A stretch of DNA of 64,000 bases from Diploptera punctata (Eukaryota; Arthropoda; Insecta; Blattodea; Blaberidae). Below are positions 33,615 through 44,683 of this stretch, piece by piece. The stretch spans positions 1 to 64,000 of the forward strand of contig JASPKZ010004951.1 of NCBI GenBank assembly GCA_030220185.1. The letters run 5' to 3'. A program made the position numbers and the translations under genes. The notes beneath the pieces were generated by a model. It was not told the origin of the DNA. It worked only from the letters and a program-made list of their open reading frames with translations, and searched no databases. Position 1 is the first letter of the stretch; every line of letters starts with the position of its first letter.

Positions 33615-34160
33615 CCTATTGGTGTTTAAAAGAGAACTCAAAACACGTAATCTGTAACACGAGACAATGAATGTGTATTTGGTCCCTATAGAACGCTTCA
33701 AACATACAGTAGAATATGCATTAACTATACATTTAGTCAGTAAGAAATTTCTAGCAATCCAATACCATCATGATATAATTTCATAATTTCAGAAGGGATT
33801 CGAAATATTGACTTCCAACTTAATTTCAAATCGAGCATCAGCGGCACAGAGATTAACGTATGCGGCTAAAATTCGATGATGTAGCTAAAAGATCATCCTC
33901 TGATATTAATTAACTCTAATGCACTACAAATAAAAATACGCAGTAAGAAAAGTGTACAATCTAGATAGTAACATCTGACGATCGAGGAGACTATATTTTT
34001 ATCTTTTTTCCTAAGATACGCTAAGGATATTTCTTTTGTTTTGTGATATTTATAATCAAAAAGGATTTGTGCATATGGATGTGTATATATAGTATAAACT
34101 ACGCTCATGAAGATGTTTGTAAAAAATGTTTGACCGCGCCGAAATAAATTATATCCACAT
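33615..34160. other. No gene seen
   Basis: AT-rich DNA without a recognised signature. Confidence 0.5.
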
Positions 34161-34164
34161 GAGT

Positions 34165-34560
34165 TTACGTTCCGTGTATACGAGGGTTATTTAATAAACA
34201 CTGACCAATATTTTGTTTGTTAACATACCTTTACTCATTCTCAGAATGTTGGTGATTCTTCTCAAAGCAGTCACAGCGTTTCTGCCGGTCTGCAAAGATG
34301 TGCAGAAACCATTTTTTGTCAGGTCTTTCAAAACCGCCACCTCAGCCTTCAATACTGCTTCCGAAGGAGGAAAATGCCTCCCGCGAAGGTATTTCTGCAG
34401 GCAGAGAATAGAAAAAAGTCACACAAAAAAAATCCGAACTATAGGGAAGATTATATATGCACTTCACTTTGATTTTTGCAAGCACTCAGCAGAAATATTT
34501 ATGTTATGTAAGCTCGCATCCAGCTCGTTGCACTTTGCTCCTGATATGGCTTTTTAGAAT
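34165..34560 (-). mobile_element. mariner 3' end fragment
   Basis: The minus strand at about 34410-34230 reads LQKYLRGRHFPPSEAVLKAE then VAVLKDLTKNGF, like the end of a mariner transposase after SPDLAP.DF.LF. Just beyond it gagggttatttaataaacac resembles a mariner terminal repeat (34180-34199). The other end and the catalytic core were not found. Confidence 0.6.
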
Positions 34561-34739
34561 TATCAGGACATCTCTGTAGCATTACCCAGTGTGTGCAGGT
34601 ATGACATCCTGATAAACCATTCCACGAATATAAAAATTATACGTTTGCTGTTTGATCTTAGAAACAAAACGATGTAAGCCAAGTTTCGTCAGCTCTGTCG
34701 GAAAGCTTCATTGATTGCTTTAATTTTTATCTCACTAAT

Positions 34740-35926
34740 CGTCAGCAACCAGTTTCTGTTAAAAATCGCATTTCTTCCTGGCATTTGGTAAGGAAAGGGG
34801 TCCTTGCCCCTCTTCTCTTCTCCATTTATATTAATGACGTAACCAAGAAACTACAAAACTGCATTCATCATCTTTACGCCGACGACTTACAGATTTACAC
34901 CCACTTTAGGCCTGACGAAATTAACAACTACATTGACAAAGTAAACATTGACCTCAGACATATATCTTCGTGGTCCAGACAGTTTGGGCTAAAACTAAAT
35001 GTAAACAAAACGCAAGCAATACTTATCGGACATCCAAGACCCAAATAAAACAAACGTCTAAAAATATCTTCTCCATAATGCATTCCCTGAAGCGTCTCAA
35101 AAACTTTCTTCCTACAGTTATTTTAAAAAAATTAATTCAAACCTTAGTGATGCCGCATTTTGACTATTGTGACGTTCTACTAACTGACATGAGTGACGGA
35201 TTGTCGGATAAACTGCAGCGTGTCCATAATATGTGTATCATATTCATATTTAACGCCCGAAAATACGATCACATTTCTTAATTTTTTACGAATTGTCATG
35301 GCTACATCTAAAAGAGAGAAGAAAATTACACTGTCTAATTCTCTTATTTAAGATCCTACATACCTCGATTCCCAATTATTTATCATCTCGTTTCCAGTAT
35401 CTATCCTCAAACCATAACTTAAACACAAGATCACAACATATTCTCCTGCTTAATATAGGCCTACCGCAAACATAGGACATCACATTCACTCCATGTCATA
35501 TCCTGTTTTCACTTCTCGCAATTGGAATTCCCTACCACAATAAATAAGGAGCTGCCGGACATTGGCATCATTTAAAAGAAATCTAAATTTATATTTGCTC
35601 TAACCTCGACTTCATCGTTACCTAGTGAAAGGTACATTATGTTAATTGGTGTTTCTCGTATAATTTAGCATATTTATACTATTATTATTATTATTATTAT
35701 TACTATTATCATCATTATTATTATTATTATTATTATTATCATAAGTATTATTATTGTTATTACCTATAAAATGTTGTTTCTACATGACATTTACATTGCA
35801 ACATTTAATGTATTTTTTAAACTCTTTATAATTAGTAGGCCTATAGTGTATATCTATATTTATACTTGTGCTGGTTGAGTGGAAAAAAAAGGCGTTATGG
35901 CCTTAACTCTGCCAGAATAAATAAAA

Positions 35927-35945
<19 letters not shown>
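34740..35945 (+). mobile_element. CR1/Jockey-like LINE 3' part with (ATT)n tail
   Basis: Plus-strand fragments in several frames: VLAPLLFSIYINDVTKKLQN, LYADDLQIY (catalytic block, about 34875), FGLKLNVNKTQA, VMPHFDYCDVLLTDMSDG (about 35150), YLSSRFQYLSSNHNLNTRSQ and a WNSLP relic near 35520. After a long 3' region it ends in ccagaataaataaaacatta and (ATT)n (35930-35975). It is a relative of 31441-33613, much more decayed. Confidence 0.85.
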
Positions 35946-35975
<30 letters not shown>

Positions 35976-35984
35976 AATATATTC

Positions 35985-36079
35985 TAGGACGAAGAAATGT
36001 TGAAAGACCCAGTAAAAGATGGATAGACCAATTCTAACATGAGATCGGAGCAGGCCAGCAGGTGTAATCCTTGATGCTG

Positions 36080-36136
<57 letters not shown>

Positions 36137-36145
36137 ATTAGTATT
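35985..36145 (+). mobile_element. LINE 3' end remnant with (ATT)n tail
   Basis: The plus strand reads GRRNVERPSKRWIDQF, then a stop, then an EIGAGQQ-like stretch and a long ATT run (36078-36140). The GRR.V.RP.KRW motif is the usual C-terminal signature of insect non-LTR elements. Confidence 0.65.
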
Positions 36146-36149
36146 ATTA

Positions 36150-36560
36150 TTACCTTTTAAAGGGATGCTGGATCACCTCGATTGTAGCCTTAGGAGGTAC
36201 TGAACATGTCTCGCCTTGCACACCACTCACATACAGAATCCGTGAGGAACGTTCTTTAAACTTTTATCATGTGTACATGATGCACTAAGCTAACAAATAT
36301 CTTAAAACCAAATTGTATGTTAAATTATGACTGTAAAAATAATTATCATTGATTATTGAACACCCCCTCGTATTATAAGCGTGTTAATTGTCTTTTATTT
36401 AGTTTGATTTACTTTTACTAGGTGTGGAAGAAGTTTATGAGTTCATTACAATCACTTTTTTAGTTTTAATATTCCTTGTGATAAAATGTTTAGAGTCAAA
36501 ATTAACTAATTTTAGTTATTATTATTATTGATTTCGTACATCTCAATGATGGATAAATCA
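36150..36560. other. No gene seen
   Basis: AT-rich DNA; the direct repeat of the palindrome's inner edge begins at about 36521. Confidence 0.5.
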
Positions 36561-36582
36561 TATTTGAAGAGAAAAATTATAC

Positions 36583-36655
36583 GCTCAGACCGGGACTTGA
36601 ACCCGGGACCCTTGGTTCTCTAGACCAAGTGCTCTACCAACTGAGCTACCTGAGC
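36583..36655 (-). tRNA. tRNA-like gene in left palindrome arm, isotype unclear
   Basis: A 73-nt cloverleaf: seven-pair acceptor stem (GCTCAGG with TCTGAGC, one G-U), D arm GCTCAGTTGGTAGAGC, T arm CCGGG-TTCAAGT-CCCGG. The A and B boxes are intact. The anticodon arm is unusual: TTGGT/ACCAA with loop CTAGAGA gives anticodon AGA (Ser), but there is no long variable arm, and an outer C-G pair makes a six-pair stem. It is probably a tRNA-derived repeat head and not a working tRNA-Ser. Confidence 0.6.
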
Positions 36656-37087
36656 AAGTACCGATCTAAACGCAAATCTTTCTCTATATACATTGTAATT
36701 CCCAACCACCAAATGCTATGAAGCCATGCTTCTATCTTGCAAATGGCGGCTCCTTTATTAAGAAGACATATTTGGGAATTATACATTACAGCCAGTACGG
36801 CTTTTTCCAAGTTTTTATTATTGATTTCGTACATCTCAATGATGGATAAATCATATTTGAAGAGAGCGTATAATTTTTCTCTTCAAATATGATTTATCCA
36901 TCATTGAGATGTACGAAATCAATAATAAAAACATGGAAAAAGCCGTACTGGCTGTAATGTATAATTCCCAAATATGTCTTCTTAATAAAGGAGCCGCCAT
37001 TTGCAAGATAGAAGCATGGCTTCATAGCATTTGGTGGTTGGGAATTACAATGTATATAGAGAAAGATTTGCGTTTAGATCGGTACTT

Positions 37088-37160
37088 GCTCAGGTAGCTC
37101 AGTTGGTAGAGCACTTGGTCTAGAGAACCAAGGGTCCCGGGTTCAAGTCCCGGTCTGAGC
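37088..37160 (+). tRNA. tRNA-like gene in right palindrome arm, isotype unclear
   Basis: Identical to the unit at 36583-36655 but on the plus strand. The A box, B box and acceptor pairing are intact. It ends 84 bp before the receptor exon on the same strand. Same isotype problem: apparent anticodon AGA without a serine-type variable arm. Confidence 0.6.
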
Positions 37161-37244
37161 GTATAATTTTTCTCTTCATATAATTTTAGTTAATTTAATA
37201 TTGATACTTTGTGATGAAACATGATGTAAACTTGTTTTGTTTAG

Positions 37245-37438
37245 TTCCACCGAAACCAACCAATTTGACAGTGGAAGAAGAACAAGTGATAGGTGCCAGT
37301 GGCAACATTTCTCGACTTTACAATGTTTTCGTGTCCTGGGCAACACCTGATCTAGAGCTACTACCTTCTCGCTATGAAGTGGAATTAGTAAGAACAAAAC
37401 CCGATGCCACCTTCCTTGAACGTCAAAACACCACTGGA
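37245..37438 (+). CDS. Receptor tyrosine kinase (torso-like), exon for first half of an FN3 domain
   Basis: The acceptor is TTTGTTTAG before 37245 and the donor GGA/GTAAGT after 37438. The exon enters in phase 1 and leaves in phase 0. It reads PPKPTNLTVEEEQ at the start, NVFVSWATPDLE in the middle and SRYEVELVRTKPDA near the end: the A, B and C strands of a fibronectin type III domain (proline start, W in strand B, Y.VE in strand C). N-glycosylation motifs NLT, NIS and NTT fit an extracellular domain. Joined to the exon at 39602-39722 it gives one full FN3 domain of about 105 residues bounded by phase-1 introns. No upstream exon was found in the window. Confidence 0.85.
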
Positions 37439-38556
37439 GTAAGTGTAAATAAATATTTTTCTAGTTGGCTTAATTATTACCTGTACAAGCACAAAACAAT
37501 TTTGGGATGAATTGGAATGAAATAAAAAAATTGGAAGAACGAATTACATAAACAACAATAGAATCTGTAGAATTTATTTTAAAAAGACAAATGATAAAAA
37601 TTGCTTTGTGATTTCACTCTATATTAGGGTGTACTGTACGATATGAAATTGATATTTCAGTCCATTTATATCAATCAAGCTTCCATATATTGAAAATATG
37701 TCGGGAATGGAAAATGCTTTGGTTTAATAAAATTTCGAGGTGCAATATTATTACAATGAAAAATCAATATACAGTATATTTAAAAACAATATTTAACTTG
37801 TAAATATGCTGAGCAGGATTCATTGAGGAGCTTGTTTTCAAAGTGTCCCTTATCCATTTCCATAAATTTGTTGGACGTGATCATGATTGCTATTTTTCTT
37901 GTAAACAAGAGTCAATTTGATTAAAATAACTATTTTTAACATAAGTTTTTAATATATTAAAATGTTCTGAAGGCAAATAGTGGCATTCGTAAATAGAGAA
38001 ATCTAAGAAAATTCCAGACTCTACAAAAAAACTTAAGTTTTAGTATAATGTGGACAAGAGACATTTTGAAAATGAGCTCAATTAAGAAACAAACTGTTAA
38101 CAATATATTATAACAATGCATCCAAAAGTGTATTTAATTGAGAAGTAAGGATGGAATTGAATTACATAAATATTTCTATTATATCTAAGGGATTGTTTGG
38201 CCAGGTTTGATGTAGAAACGATAAGTGATCTTCATTAGATCTTCGACAGAATTTTTTTTTTTTACATTTGATATATGATATATCTTTCGACATTGAAAAA
38301 ATTGAGAATAGTAATTCCAGGGTACTGAATAAATATTGGGCTAAATATTTTAGTATGTAAATACATTTTACTCTCATTGGTCTCGTTATCTCCTGAGGGG
38401 AGGGCTCTAACAGACTTTGGATTATCAATATATTCTGCATTTATCTATATACTTTTGTATAAATTGAAACATTAGTGTATAATTTCTGTGTTTTGTAGTT
38501 AGTTGTATTGAAATAATATGATTAGTAAACCTACTAGAGTAGTAGCATAGTAGAAG

Positions 38557-38665
38557 TACAGGGTTCTTCATTTATAACCTAACAGACACACAGCGTTTTG
38601 CCTGTAACAAGAACTTGAGAGAGGAGAAAGTCGTGTGCCAGTTATGTTATAAATGAAGAAACCTG
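38557..38665. repeat. Small inverted-repeat element
   Basis: The left cagggttcttcatttataac and the right complement, gttataaatgaagaaacctg, bound a 108-bp stretch. It looks like a miniature inverted-repeat element; no coding. Confidence 0.7.
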
Positions 38666-38694
38666 TAGTAGTAGCAGTAGCAAAGATCGGGATG

Positions 38695-38820
38695 TTTAAA
38701 GAGCTTGAGTCCACGCGACCATGAACATACGGCTTCGATAGTGCCGTGCCAGCGATTAGTTCAGTTATAATAATAATAGGTCTAGTAGTTTGGTAGTGCC
38801 AGTGAGTAAGTAAGTAAGTA
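38695..38820 (+). mobile_element. LINE 3' end relic with (TAAG)n tail
   Basis: The word ccacgcgaccatgaacatac followed by ggcttcgatagtgcc matches the ends at 49430-49460 and 61900-61925. A tail of gtaa units lies at 38806-38820. Confidence 0.6.
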
Positions 38821-39601
38821 GTATTTGGTAGCACAACAGTACTATTAGGAACTATGTAGGTTATTACAATCATTATCATCTATTTGGTCTTCCACATTTT
38901 CCATTGTGGATGACGATTATCATGAACACTTTATATTCATGAACAATTTTACAATCTTTTCAATAGAAATCACATTGTTTTTTATTTGGCGATTGCATCA
39001 TCCATATTTAACAAATTGTGTAGCTCTTCAAAATTATCAAGGTATGACATCCAAGTAATGGGAAGCAAGAAGGAGGATAACTTTATTGTTAATTCTAGAG
39101 CATTAGCTACATACATACATACATGAATAGTTAATTGCCATCTTTCTTTATCCATATTTACCGCATACCAAAACTATCTCAGATTTCTTATGTTCAATCT
39201 GTCAAAATAATCTGATGTTTCCACTAATTTCCTAATTTATCTATTGCTTACTTATTCCTACTTTAAATGAGATAGTCTTTAATTTAATATCAGGTTATGT
39301 ATATAAGCATCGCATATATATATATATATATTAGCTCTTTTACAATGAAAATTATAATCATACAAAAATATAGACTATGTATCTGCGAATATCTGATTGT
39401 AAACTAGTAAAATATTGTTAACATTTTCCTACAATCTCAACTAAAAGTAAAATTACGAGTTACCTTAACGCATCCTACTGCGATATAAAACTTATGCTAT
39501 GATATTCTAATCTACTAACGGTTTGAATCACCTTTATCAGGGCCAAAATATCTACACTTCAGAATATTTATTATTGTAGAATGTAACGTTTTTCTTAACA
39601 G

Positions 39602-39722
39602 AATACTACCTCTGTCACATTTTTGTCCATGGAACTTGGATCTGAGTACGAAGTGAATGTAAAGGCGGTCTCTAAAGCAGGATCCAGCGATTTTGCTAAC
39701 GTCATGCGCATTTCATCTCCAG
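39602..39722 (+). CDS. Receptor tyrosine kinase (torso-like), exon for second half of the FN3 domain
   Basis: Acceptor CTTAACAG before 39602, donor CAG/GTAAGT after 39722; phase 0 in, phase 1 out. It reads NTTSVTFLSMELGSEYEVNV then KAVSKAGSSDFANVMRISSP. The LGSEYEVNVKAVSKAGSS stretch is the classic E-F strand and tyrosine corner of fibronectin type III domains. It completes the domain begun in 37245-37438. Its final G plus AG from the exon at 56866 makes a glutamate codon, so the two could be spliced together directly across the 17-kb intron. Confidence 0.88.
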
Positions 39723-40151
39723 GTAAGTAATGTCAAATCATATATTACTTAACGATCTCTTGTTCCTCAGCATAGATAACATTTATATATAATAGAGACA
39801 CTATACCTCAGCATAAACTTGAGGCATTTACAGTACTGTACGAACATTCCACTATCGCATTTTTATTTGATTGTTCTATGATATACCTTTATAAGCCCTG
39901 TACCATGATATGTATGGTATATATAATAAAATTTAATTAAATTTCCTCTTTCTAAAGTATTGTTCCCAAGGAATTTTAGGCCAAAAGCCGCAATACTCTG
40001 TTCTCTCACTTTATCCATTTCGTCAAGTGTACACGAAGATCACCTCGGTATAGTAGGACTACCTCTTATAATTAATGTGAGTATTCCAAATTGAAGTGAA
40101 AAATTATAAGAACATTAAAACAAGCTTGTATTTATTTAACTAAAAAGTTTT

Positions 40152-40166
40152 TTTTTCAGTAACCTT
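40152..40166. repeat. Target-site duplication of full-length LINE, left copy
   Basis: The 15-bp word tttttcagtaacctt is repeated at 44684-44698 and brackets the LINE. Confidence 0.9.
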
Positions 40167-40194
40167 CTTCTTCGTCACGGTTTAGGCTTATTTA

Positions 40195-41776
40195 CTAGCC
40201 TGTTTCAGCTCCAAATTCCTGCTGTTTCCATCTTTTATATGGTCTTCCCAAAATTCTTCTTCCTCGTAGTGAATGGTTGTATGCTGCTATTGGCATTCTA
40301 TTCTCAGTCATCCTTGATAAATGTTCTTTCCAGTTTGTGCTATATATCACTATTGTTGTGTTTAATTCCTCTACTTTTATTTGTTGTCCTATTTCTGTGT
40401 TGTGTTTATTGTTTGTTCTTTGATATCCTGCTATTGGTCTGAGAAATTTAATTTCAGCAGCTTGCATTCTGGCAGATTTTGTGTTGTCACTGTCCATGTT
40501 TCGGATCCATAAGTAATAATAGGAACTGACATTGCATTGTATAATCTCATTATAGAGTATTTCCAGGCTTTATTTTTCAAAGTTCTTTTTAGTGTTACTG
40601 TTATATAATTAAACTTATTTAGTTTGTTATTTATATCTGTTTCTGCTGTGTATGATATTTCGCAACCCAGGAGGTTTTTTGTTTTTTGTTTATTTTCTAA
40701 TATTATCTTTGTCCGAACTGGATGAGCGCCCTTGAAAGTCATTGTTTTTTTATTTTTCTGATGATATTTCTATGTTGTATTTTTTTGATACTTCATTTAG
40801 TTTATAAAGCATTCTTTGTAATTCGTCTTCCGTTTTTCTTATTGGTTATCTGTAAAGACTACTGATTTTATTACTATATGTCCTAAGTTAATACCCTCAA
40901 TCGTCATATGCTTCCATGATCTTATCATGTCGTTAACATAAATGTTAAAAAGAGTGCTTGATAGTGGATAACCTTGTCTAACTCCTCCTGCTATATGTAT
41001 TGATTCCCTTTGATTTATTTTTATTTTTATTTTCTCATACATTTTCTTTATTACTGCTATCAAGTGTAGTGGAATACCTTTTTCACTTAATATGTTCCAT
41101 AATTTTGGTCTAGACACTTTTTTCAAAAGCCTTCTTATAATCTATAAAGAGGATGTGCGTTTCTAAGTTGAATTCTCTTCACTTCTCTATTATTTGTTTT
41201 AAAGCGAATACCTTGTCTGTGCAGCTTCTTCCTTTCTTAAAACCTGTCTGCTCTTCTGTTATTATCACGTAATAGTTGTTAATCTTTGGTTGATCATTTT
41301 TGCATATATTTTGTATGCTACACATAGTAAGCTTATTCCTCTATAGTTTTCTGGCTTTGTTGTATCGCCTTTTTAAAACATTGAGGTTATTTTTCCAACT
41401 TTCCATTCTTCTGGTATTGTATTTTGTTTCCAGAACTTGTTATATAATTTTAATAATCTTTCTTGGAAATTCTTTGGGAATTTTTTATCAAATCTATGTT
41501 TATATTGTCTATTCCGCATGCTTTATTATTTTTACATTTTTTTAATATTTCTATCATTTCTTGCATCTCTAATTCATCTACTTCTGCATATTGTTCGTTT
41601 CTTTTTATGAGTGTTATTTCTTCTTTATTTTGTTTGTCCGTCCACAGTTCTTTATAATAATTTTCCAATTTTATATCTTGTATAGTTAACAAATTTGTTT
41701 TGTCTTTTACTTTAGAATTAAGGCTTCTTATAAATGTATATACTTTGTCTTGTCTTCCGTGTAAATTGTGTTCCAT
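40195..41776 (-). pseudogene. LINE reverse transcriptase and tail, frameshifted
   Basis: The minus strand gives LEMQEMIEILKKCKNNKACG then IDNINIDLIKN (41560-41470), an EEQTGF.KGRSCTD block near 41220, MKKVSRPKLWNILSEKGIPL (41120), GGVRQGYPLSSTLFNIYVND (about 40960-41000), a VVFTDNQ relic where the FADD box should be (about 40850), TYGSETWTV (about 40515) and PLRGRRILGRPYKRW (40240). The catalytic FADD has decayed to FTDN and there are several shifts, so it is inactive. Confidence 0.85.
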
Positions 41777-42522
41777 TTCTGCTATGTATCTCTCTCAATG
41801 TTCTCGATTTAATTTTCAGGTACATTGTTTTACTAATGCTCTTGTTCTATTATATTCTATTCTGTTTTGGTCTTTCTTGTTATTTAAGTATTTTAAGTAG
41901 GCCTCTATTTTATCTCTTACCAATTTCTGGATTTCGGGATTCCATTTTTTAGACCTTTGTTTCTTCCTCCTATTTTCTTTGTTCCTAATACTTATTTTGC
42001 TGTTTTATATATGAGTCCTTTTATACTATTCCATTCTTCTTCAATTTCCTTTTTTAGCTCTTCCGCATTTGTATAACCTCTTAGCCTTCTTTTGTATAAA
42101 TATTGTATCGATTCTTCTTCTAACAATTTATTTTATATATTTCTTGTTTGTTTTCTTCCTTCTTCTTTAATTCTTTATTCCAATTTCTATACAATTTCTT
42201 TTGTATATCTATTTTACTAATCAATAGGTAATGGTCACTATGCATATCGCTTCCTCTGAAGACTCTCGTGTCTCTCTGAATAGGTTTTTCATTTTTTGAT
42301 TAACCATAATGCAATCTATTATAGCGCATGATCTTCTCTCACTTCTCGTATATTTATGTATTTCCTTATGTCTGAAGTAATTCTCAGTTGGTTAAAGCAT
42401 GCGAAATTTAGTAATGTTTTCCCATTATAATTTAGCGTTTCTTCTCCATTGTTTCCAGTTACATTTGTAATTGGTGTTTTCCCTATACGTGCATTTGCAT
42501 CTCCTGCTATGATTATGTAATC

Positions 42523-42966
42523 GTGTTTTGTTTGTTTGGTCTATTATCTTTTGTAGATGAATTAGAGATGCTAGAAATGATAGAAATATTAAAGAAATGT
42601 AAAAATAATAAACCATGCGGGATAGACAATATAAACATAGAATTGATAAAAAATGCCCCAAATAGTTTCCAAGAAAGATTATTAAAATCCTATAACAAGT
42701 GCTGGAAACAAAATACAATACCAGAAGAATGGAAAATTGGAAAAATAATCTCAATATTTAAAAAAGATGATAAAACAAAGCCAGAAAACTATAGAGGCAT
42801 AAGCTTACTATGTGCAGCATACAAAATATATGCAAAAATGATCATCCAAAGATTAACAACAGTAGTAGATGCAATAATATCAGAAGAGCAGACAGGTTTT
42901 AGGAAAGGAAGAAGCTGCACAGACAACGTATTCACATTAAAACAAATAATAGAGAAGCGAAGGTAA
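42523..42966 (+). pseudogene. LINE reverse transcriptase, first part (nested copy)
   Basis: Open from the junction to a stop after QIIEKRR. It holds the blocks that lead to the fingers of the reverse transcriptase (GKIISIFKKDDKTKPENYRG, FRKGRSCTDN). The first 31 bases belong to the host LINE. Protein cannot be native since the start is a truncation point. Confidence 0.8.
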
Positions 42967-43983
42967 TTCAACTTAGAGACGCACATCCTCTTTATAGATT
43001 ATAAGAAGGCCTTTGATAAAGTGTCTAGACCAAAATTATGGAATACATTAACTGAAAAAAAATAATTCCATTACACTTGATAGCAGTAATTAAGAAAATG
43101 TATGAGAAAACAAAAATAAAAATAAATCAAAGGGAACCAATACAAATAACAGGAGGAGTTAGACAGGTTGTCCACTATCAACTACTATTTTTAACATTTA
43201 TTTTGACATGATAAGATCATGGAAGCAAATGACGACTGGGGGAATTAACTTAGGAAATATAGTAATACAAACCGTAGCCTTTGCAGATGACCAGATTTTA
43301 ATAGCAAAACAGAAGACGAACTACAAAGAATGCTATATAAACTAAACGAAAAATCAAAAAATACAACAAGGAAATGTCATCAGGAAAATAAAAAAACAAT
43401 GGTCTTCAAGGGCGCTCATCCAGTTCGGGCAAAGATAATATTAGAAAATAAACCAACAGAACAAGTGGAAAAATATAACTTTCTAGGTTGCGAAATATCA
43501 TACACAGCGGAAACAGATATAAATAACAAACTAAATAAGTTTAATTATATAACAGGAACATTAAAAGAGCTTTGAAAAATAAAGCCAGGAAAGACTCTAT
43601 TATAAAATTATACAAGAGAATGGCAGTGCCTATTATTTCTTATGGATCCGAAACATGGACAGTGACAATACAACAATCTGCCAGAATACAAGCTGCTGAA
43701 ATTAAATTCCTCAGACCAATAGCAGGATATCAAAGAACAGACAAAAAACACAACACAGAAATAAGACAACTAAAAGTAGAGGAATTAAACACAACAATAG
43801 TGAAATACAAAACAAACTGGAAAGAACACAGGGCAAGGATGACTGAGAATAGAATACCAAAAGCAGCATACAGCTATTCACCACGAGGAAGAAGAAGTCT
43901 GGGAAGACCAAAGAAAAGATGGAAACAGCAGCAATTTGGGGCCAGAACAGGCTAGTAAACCGCAAAGAAGAAGAAGAAGAAGT
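42554..43983 (+). mobile_element. 5'-truncated LINE of the same family inserted into its relative
   Basis: Plus strand, starting inside the linker (VDELEMLEMIEILKKCKNNK), through KPENYRGISLLCAAYKIYAK, EEQTGFRKGRSCTDNVFTLK, a stop, LFIDYKKAFDKVSRPKLWNT, a shift, FADDQIL (about 43280), YGSETWTVTIQQSAR (about 43640) and PRGRRSLGRPKKRWKQQ, to (GAA)n at 43961-43982. It sits in the endonuclease region of the minus-strand copy. Removing it joins the two endonuclease halves (ending FYQQ, resuming KIIDQTNKHDY). No clear target duplication was found at this junction. Confidence 0.9.
43572..43955 (+). pseudogene. LINE C-terminal tail (nested copy)
   Basis: A 127-codon frame with AVPIISYGSETWTV, ARIQAAEIKFLRPIAGYQRT, LNTTIVKYKTNWKEHRARMT and PRGRRSLGRPKKRW, directly before the (GAA)n tail. 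It is the same domain as minus-strand 40195-40497 and lets the two copies be compared directly. Confidence 0.85.
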
Positions 43984-44003
43984 TGGTAAAATTATGTTGA
44001 TTC

Positions 44004-44415
44004 TTGTTTTCTGCCTTTTTCCGGTGCGTAGATTCCTATTACAGTAAGATTTCCTTTGGGTATTTTGCATCTTATTTTCATTATTCTCTGATTTATCCAT
44101 TCGTATGTTGTTTTGTTTTTCTTAATCTTGTGCTTACTAATATTACTACTCCTGCTTGGACTCTTTCTGTTATTTCAACTCCACTAGTTCGGTTTCTTTT
44201 TTATGTATTCTTTTGGCATTCCATGTTGCTAATTTAATTTGGTCTTGAATTCCAAAACGTTTATCCTTATGCTTTGCGTTTCTCGTTATCCGTTGAACGT
44301 TCTGCAGTGTTAGTCCTTTGGCGGCTGTCTTCTTAAAGCCTTTGGACTTGCTTCCTCGTGTTTTATCCCCACAAGGAGGGTTGCCTCTTCCGCCTTCTGC
44401 CGTTGAGGACTTCAC
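44004..44415 (-). pseudogene. LINE N-terminal region and start of endonuclease
   Basis: The minus-strand frame (44170-44415) contains FKKTAAKGLTLQNVQRITRN and ends with DQIKLATWNAKRIHKKETEL, the first endonuclease block. A GIYAPEKGRKQ-like block follows near 44030 in another frame. The domain resumes on the far side of the nested element at 42536. Confidence 0.8.
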
Positions 44416-44683
44416 TCTTGTTTCCTCGAGCTGGGTCTCTTATTTCATCCCTAGAGAGTGGGTTGCCAATTCCGCACATTTCATTCTCTCCGTTCCGATA
44501 TTTCTATCTCCGCCGTGTCTGCCGTTGTGGTCTTCCGTGTTTGTAGCTTCCAGTGTGGCCATTGCTCCCACGTTGAGGATTATTCTTAGTTCCCTCTCCT
44601 CTTATCTAACCGCAAGCCAAGGCTTCCCGGTTATGATCGTCTGGATCATTGGTACTAAGCCTCCCTATCACACCATAGGGAGG

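Larger units (their letters stand above)
36565..37178. repeat. Near-perfect palindrome, arms of about 300 bp, with a tRNA-like gene in each arm
   Basis: The left arm 36565-36865 and right arm 36879-37178 are reverse complements with almost no mismatches; a 13-bp spacer separates them. The equivalent 62-codon reading frames in the two arms (36646-36834 minus, 36909-37097 plus) differ at one residue only, which shows how young or well-kept the pair is. The spacer itself matches the sequence that follows each tRNA-like unit. A direct repeat of the inner edge also precedes the left arm at 36521-36572. It ends 66 bp before a receptor exon. Confidence 0.95.
37439..39601 (+). other. Receptor intron, 2.16 kb
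   Basis: GT-AG intron between the two halves of the FN3 domain. It holds a small inverted repeat (38557-38665), a LINE 3' relic (38695-38820), a short (TA)n run near 39318-39331, and otherwise AT-rich DNA with no recognised gene. Confidence 0.75.
40167..44683 (-). mobile_element. Full-length (GAA)n-tailed LINE, split by a second copy of its own family
   Basis: Excluding the nested copy at 42554-43983 it is about 3.1 kb. From 5' (44683) to 3': a 5' hairpin (cctccctat and atagggagg, 44661-44683), a start region with GGRGNPPCGDKTRGSKSKG, the endonuclease start IKLATWNAKRI (about 44250), then DYIIIAGDANARIGKT across the nested copy (about 42530-42480), the reverse transcriptase (to about 40800), the C-terminal GRRILGRPYKRW (about 40240) and the (GAA)n tail at 40166-40175. 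Several frameshifts make it inactive. A 15-bp target duplication flanks it. Confidence 0.92.

Noticed and set aside
34213..34557. 114-aa plus-strand frame as a secreted protein
   Set aside because: The minus strand of the same stretch fits a mariner transposase C terminus better.
36646..37097. Two nearly identical 62-aa proteins in opposite orientation
   Set aside because: They are the same stretch in the two palindrome arms and run into the tRNA-like unit; there is no family signature.
42425..42754. Hydrophobic minus-strand frame as a membrane protein
   Set aside because: It is antisense to the nested LINE reverse transcriptase and crosses the insertion junction.
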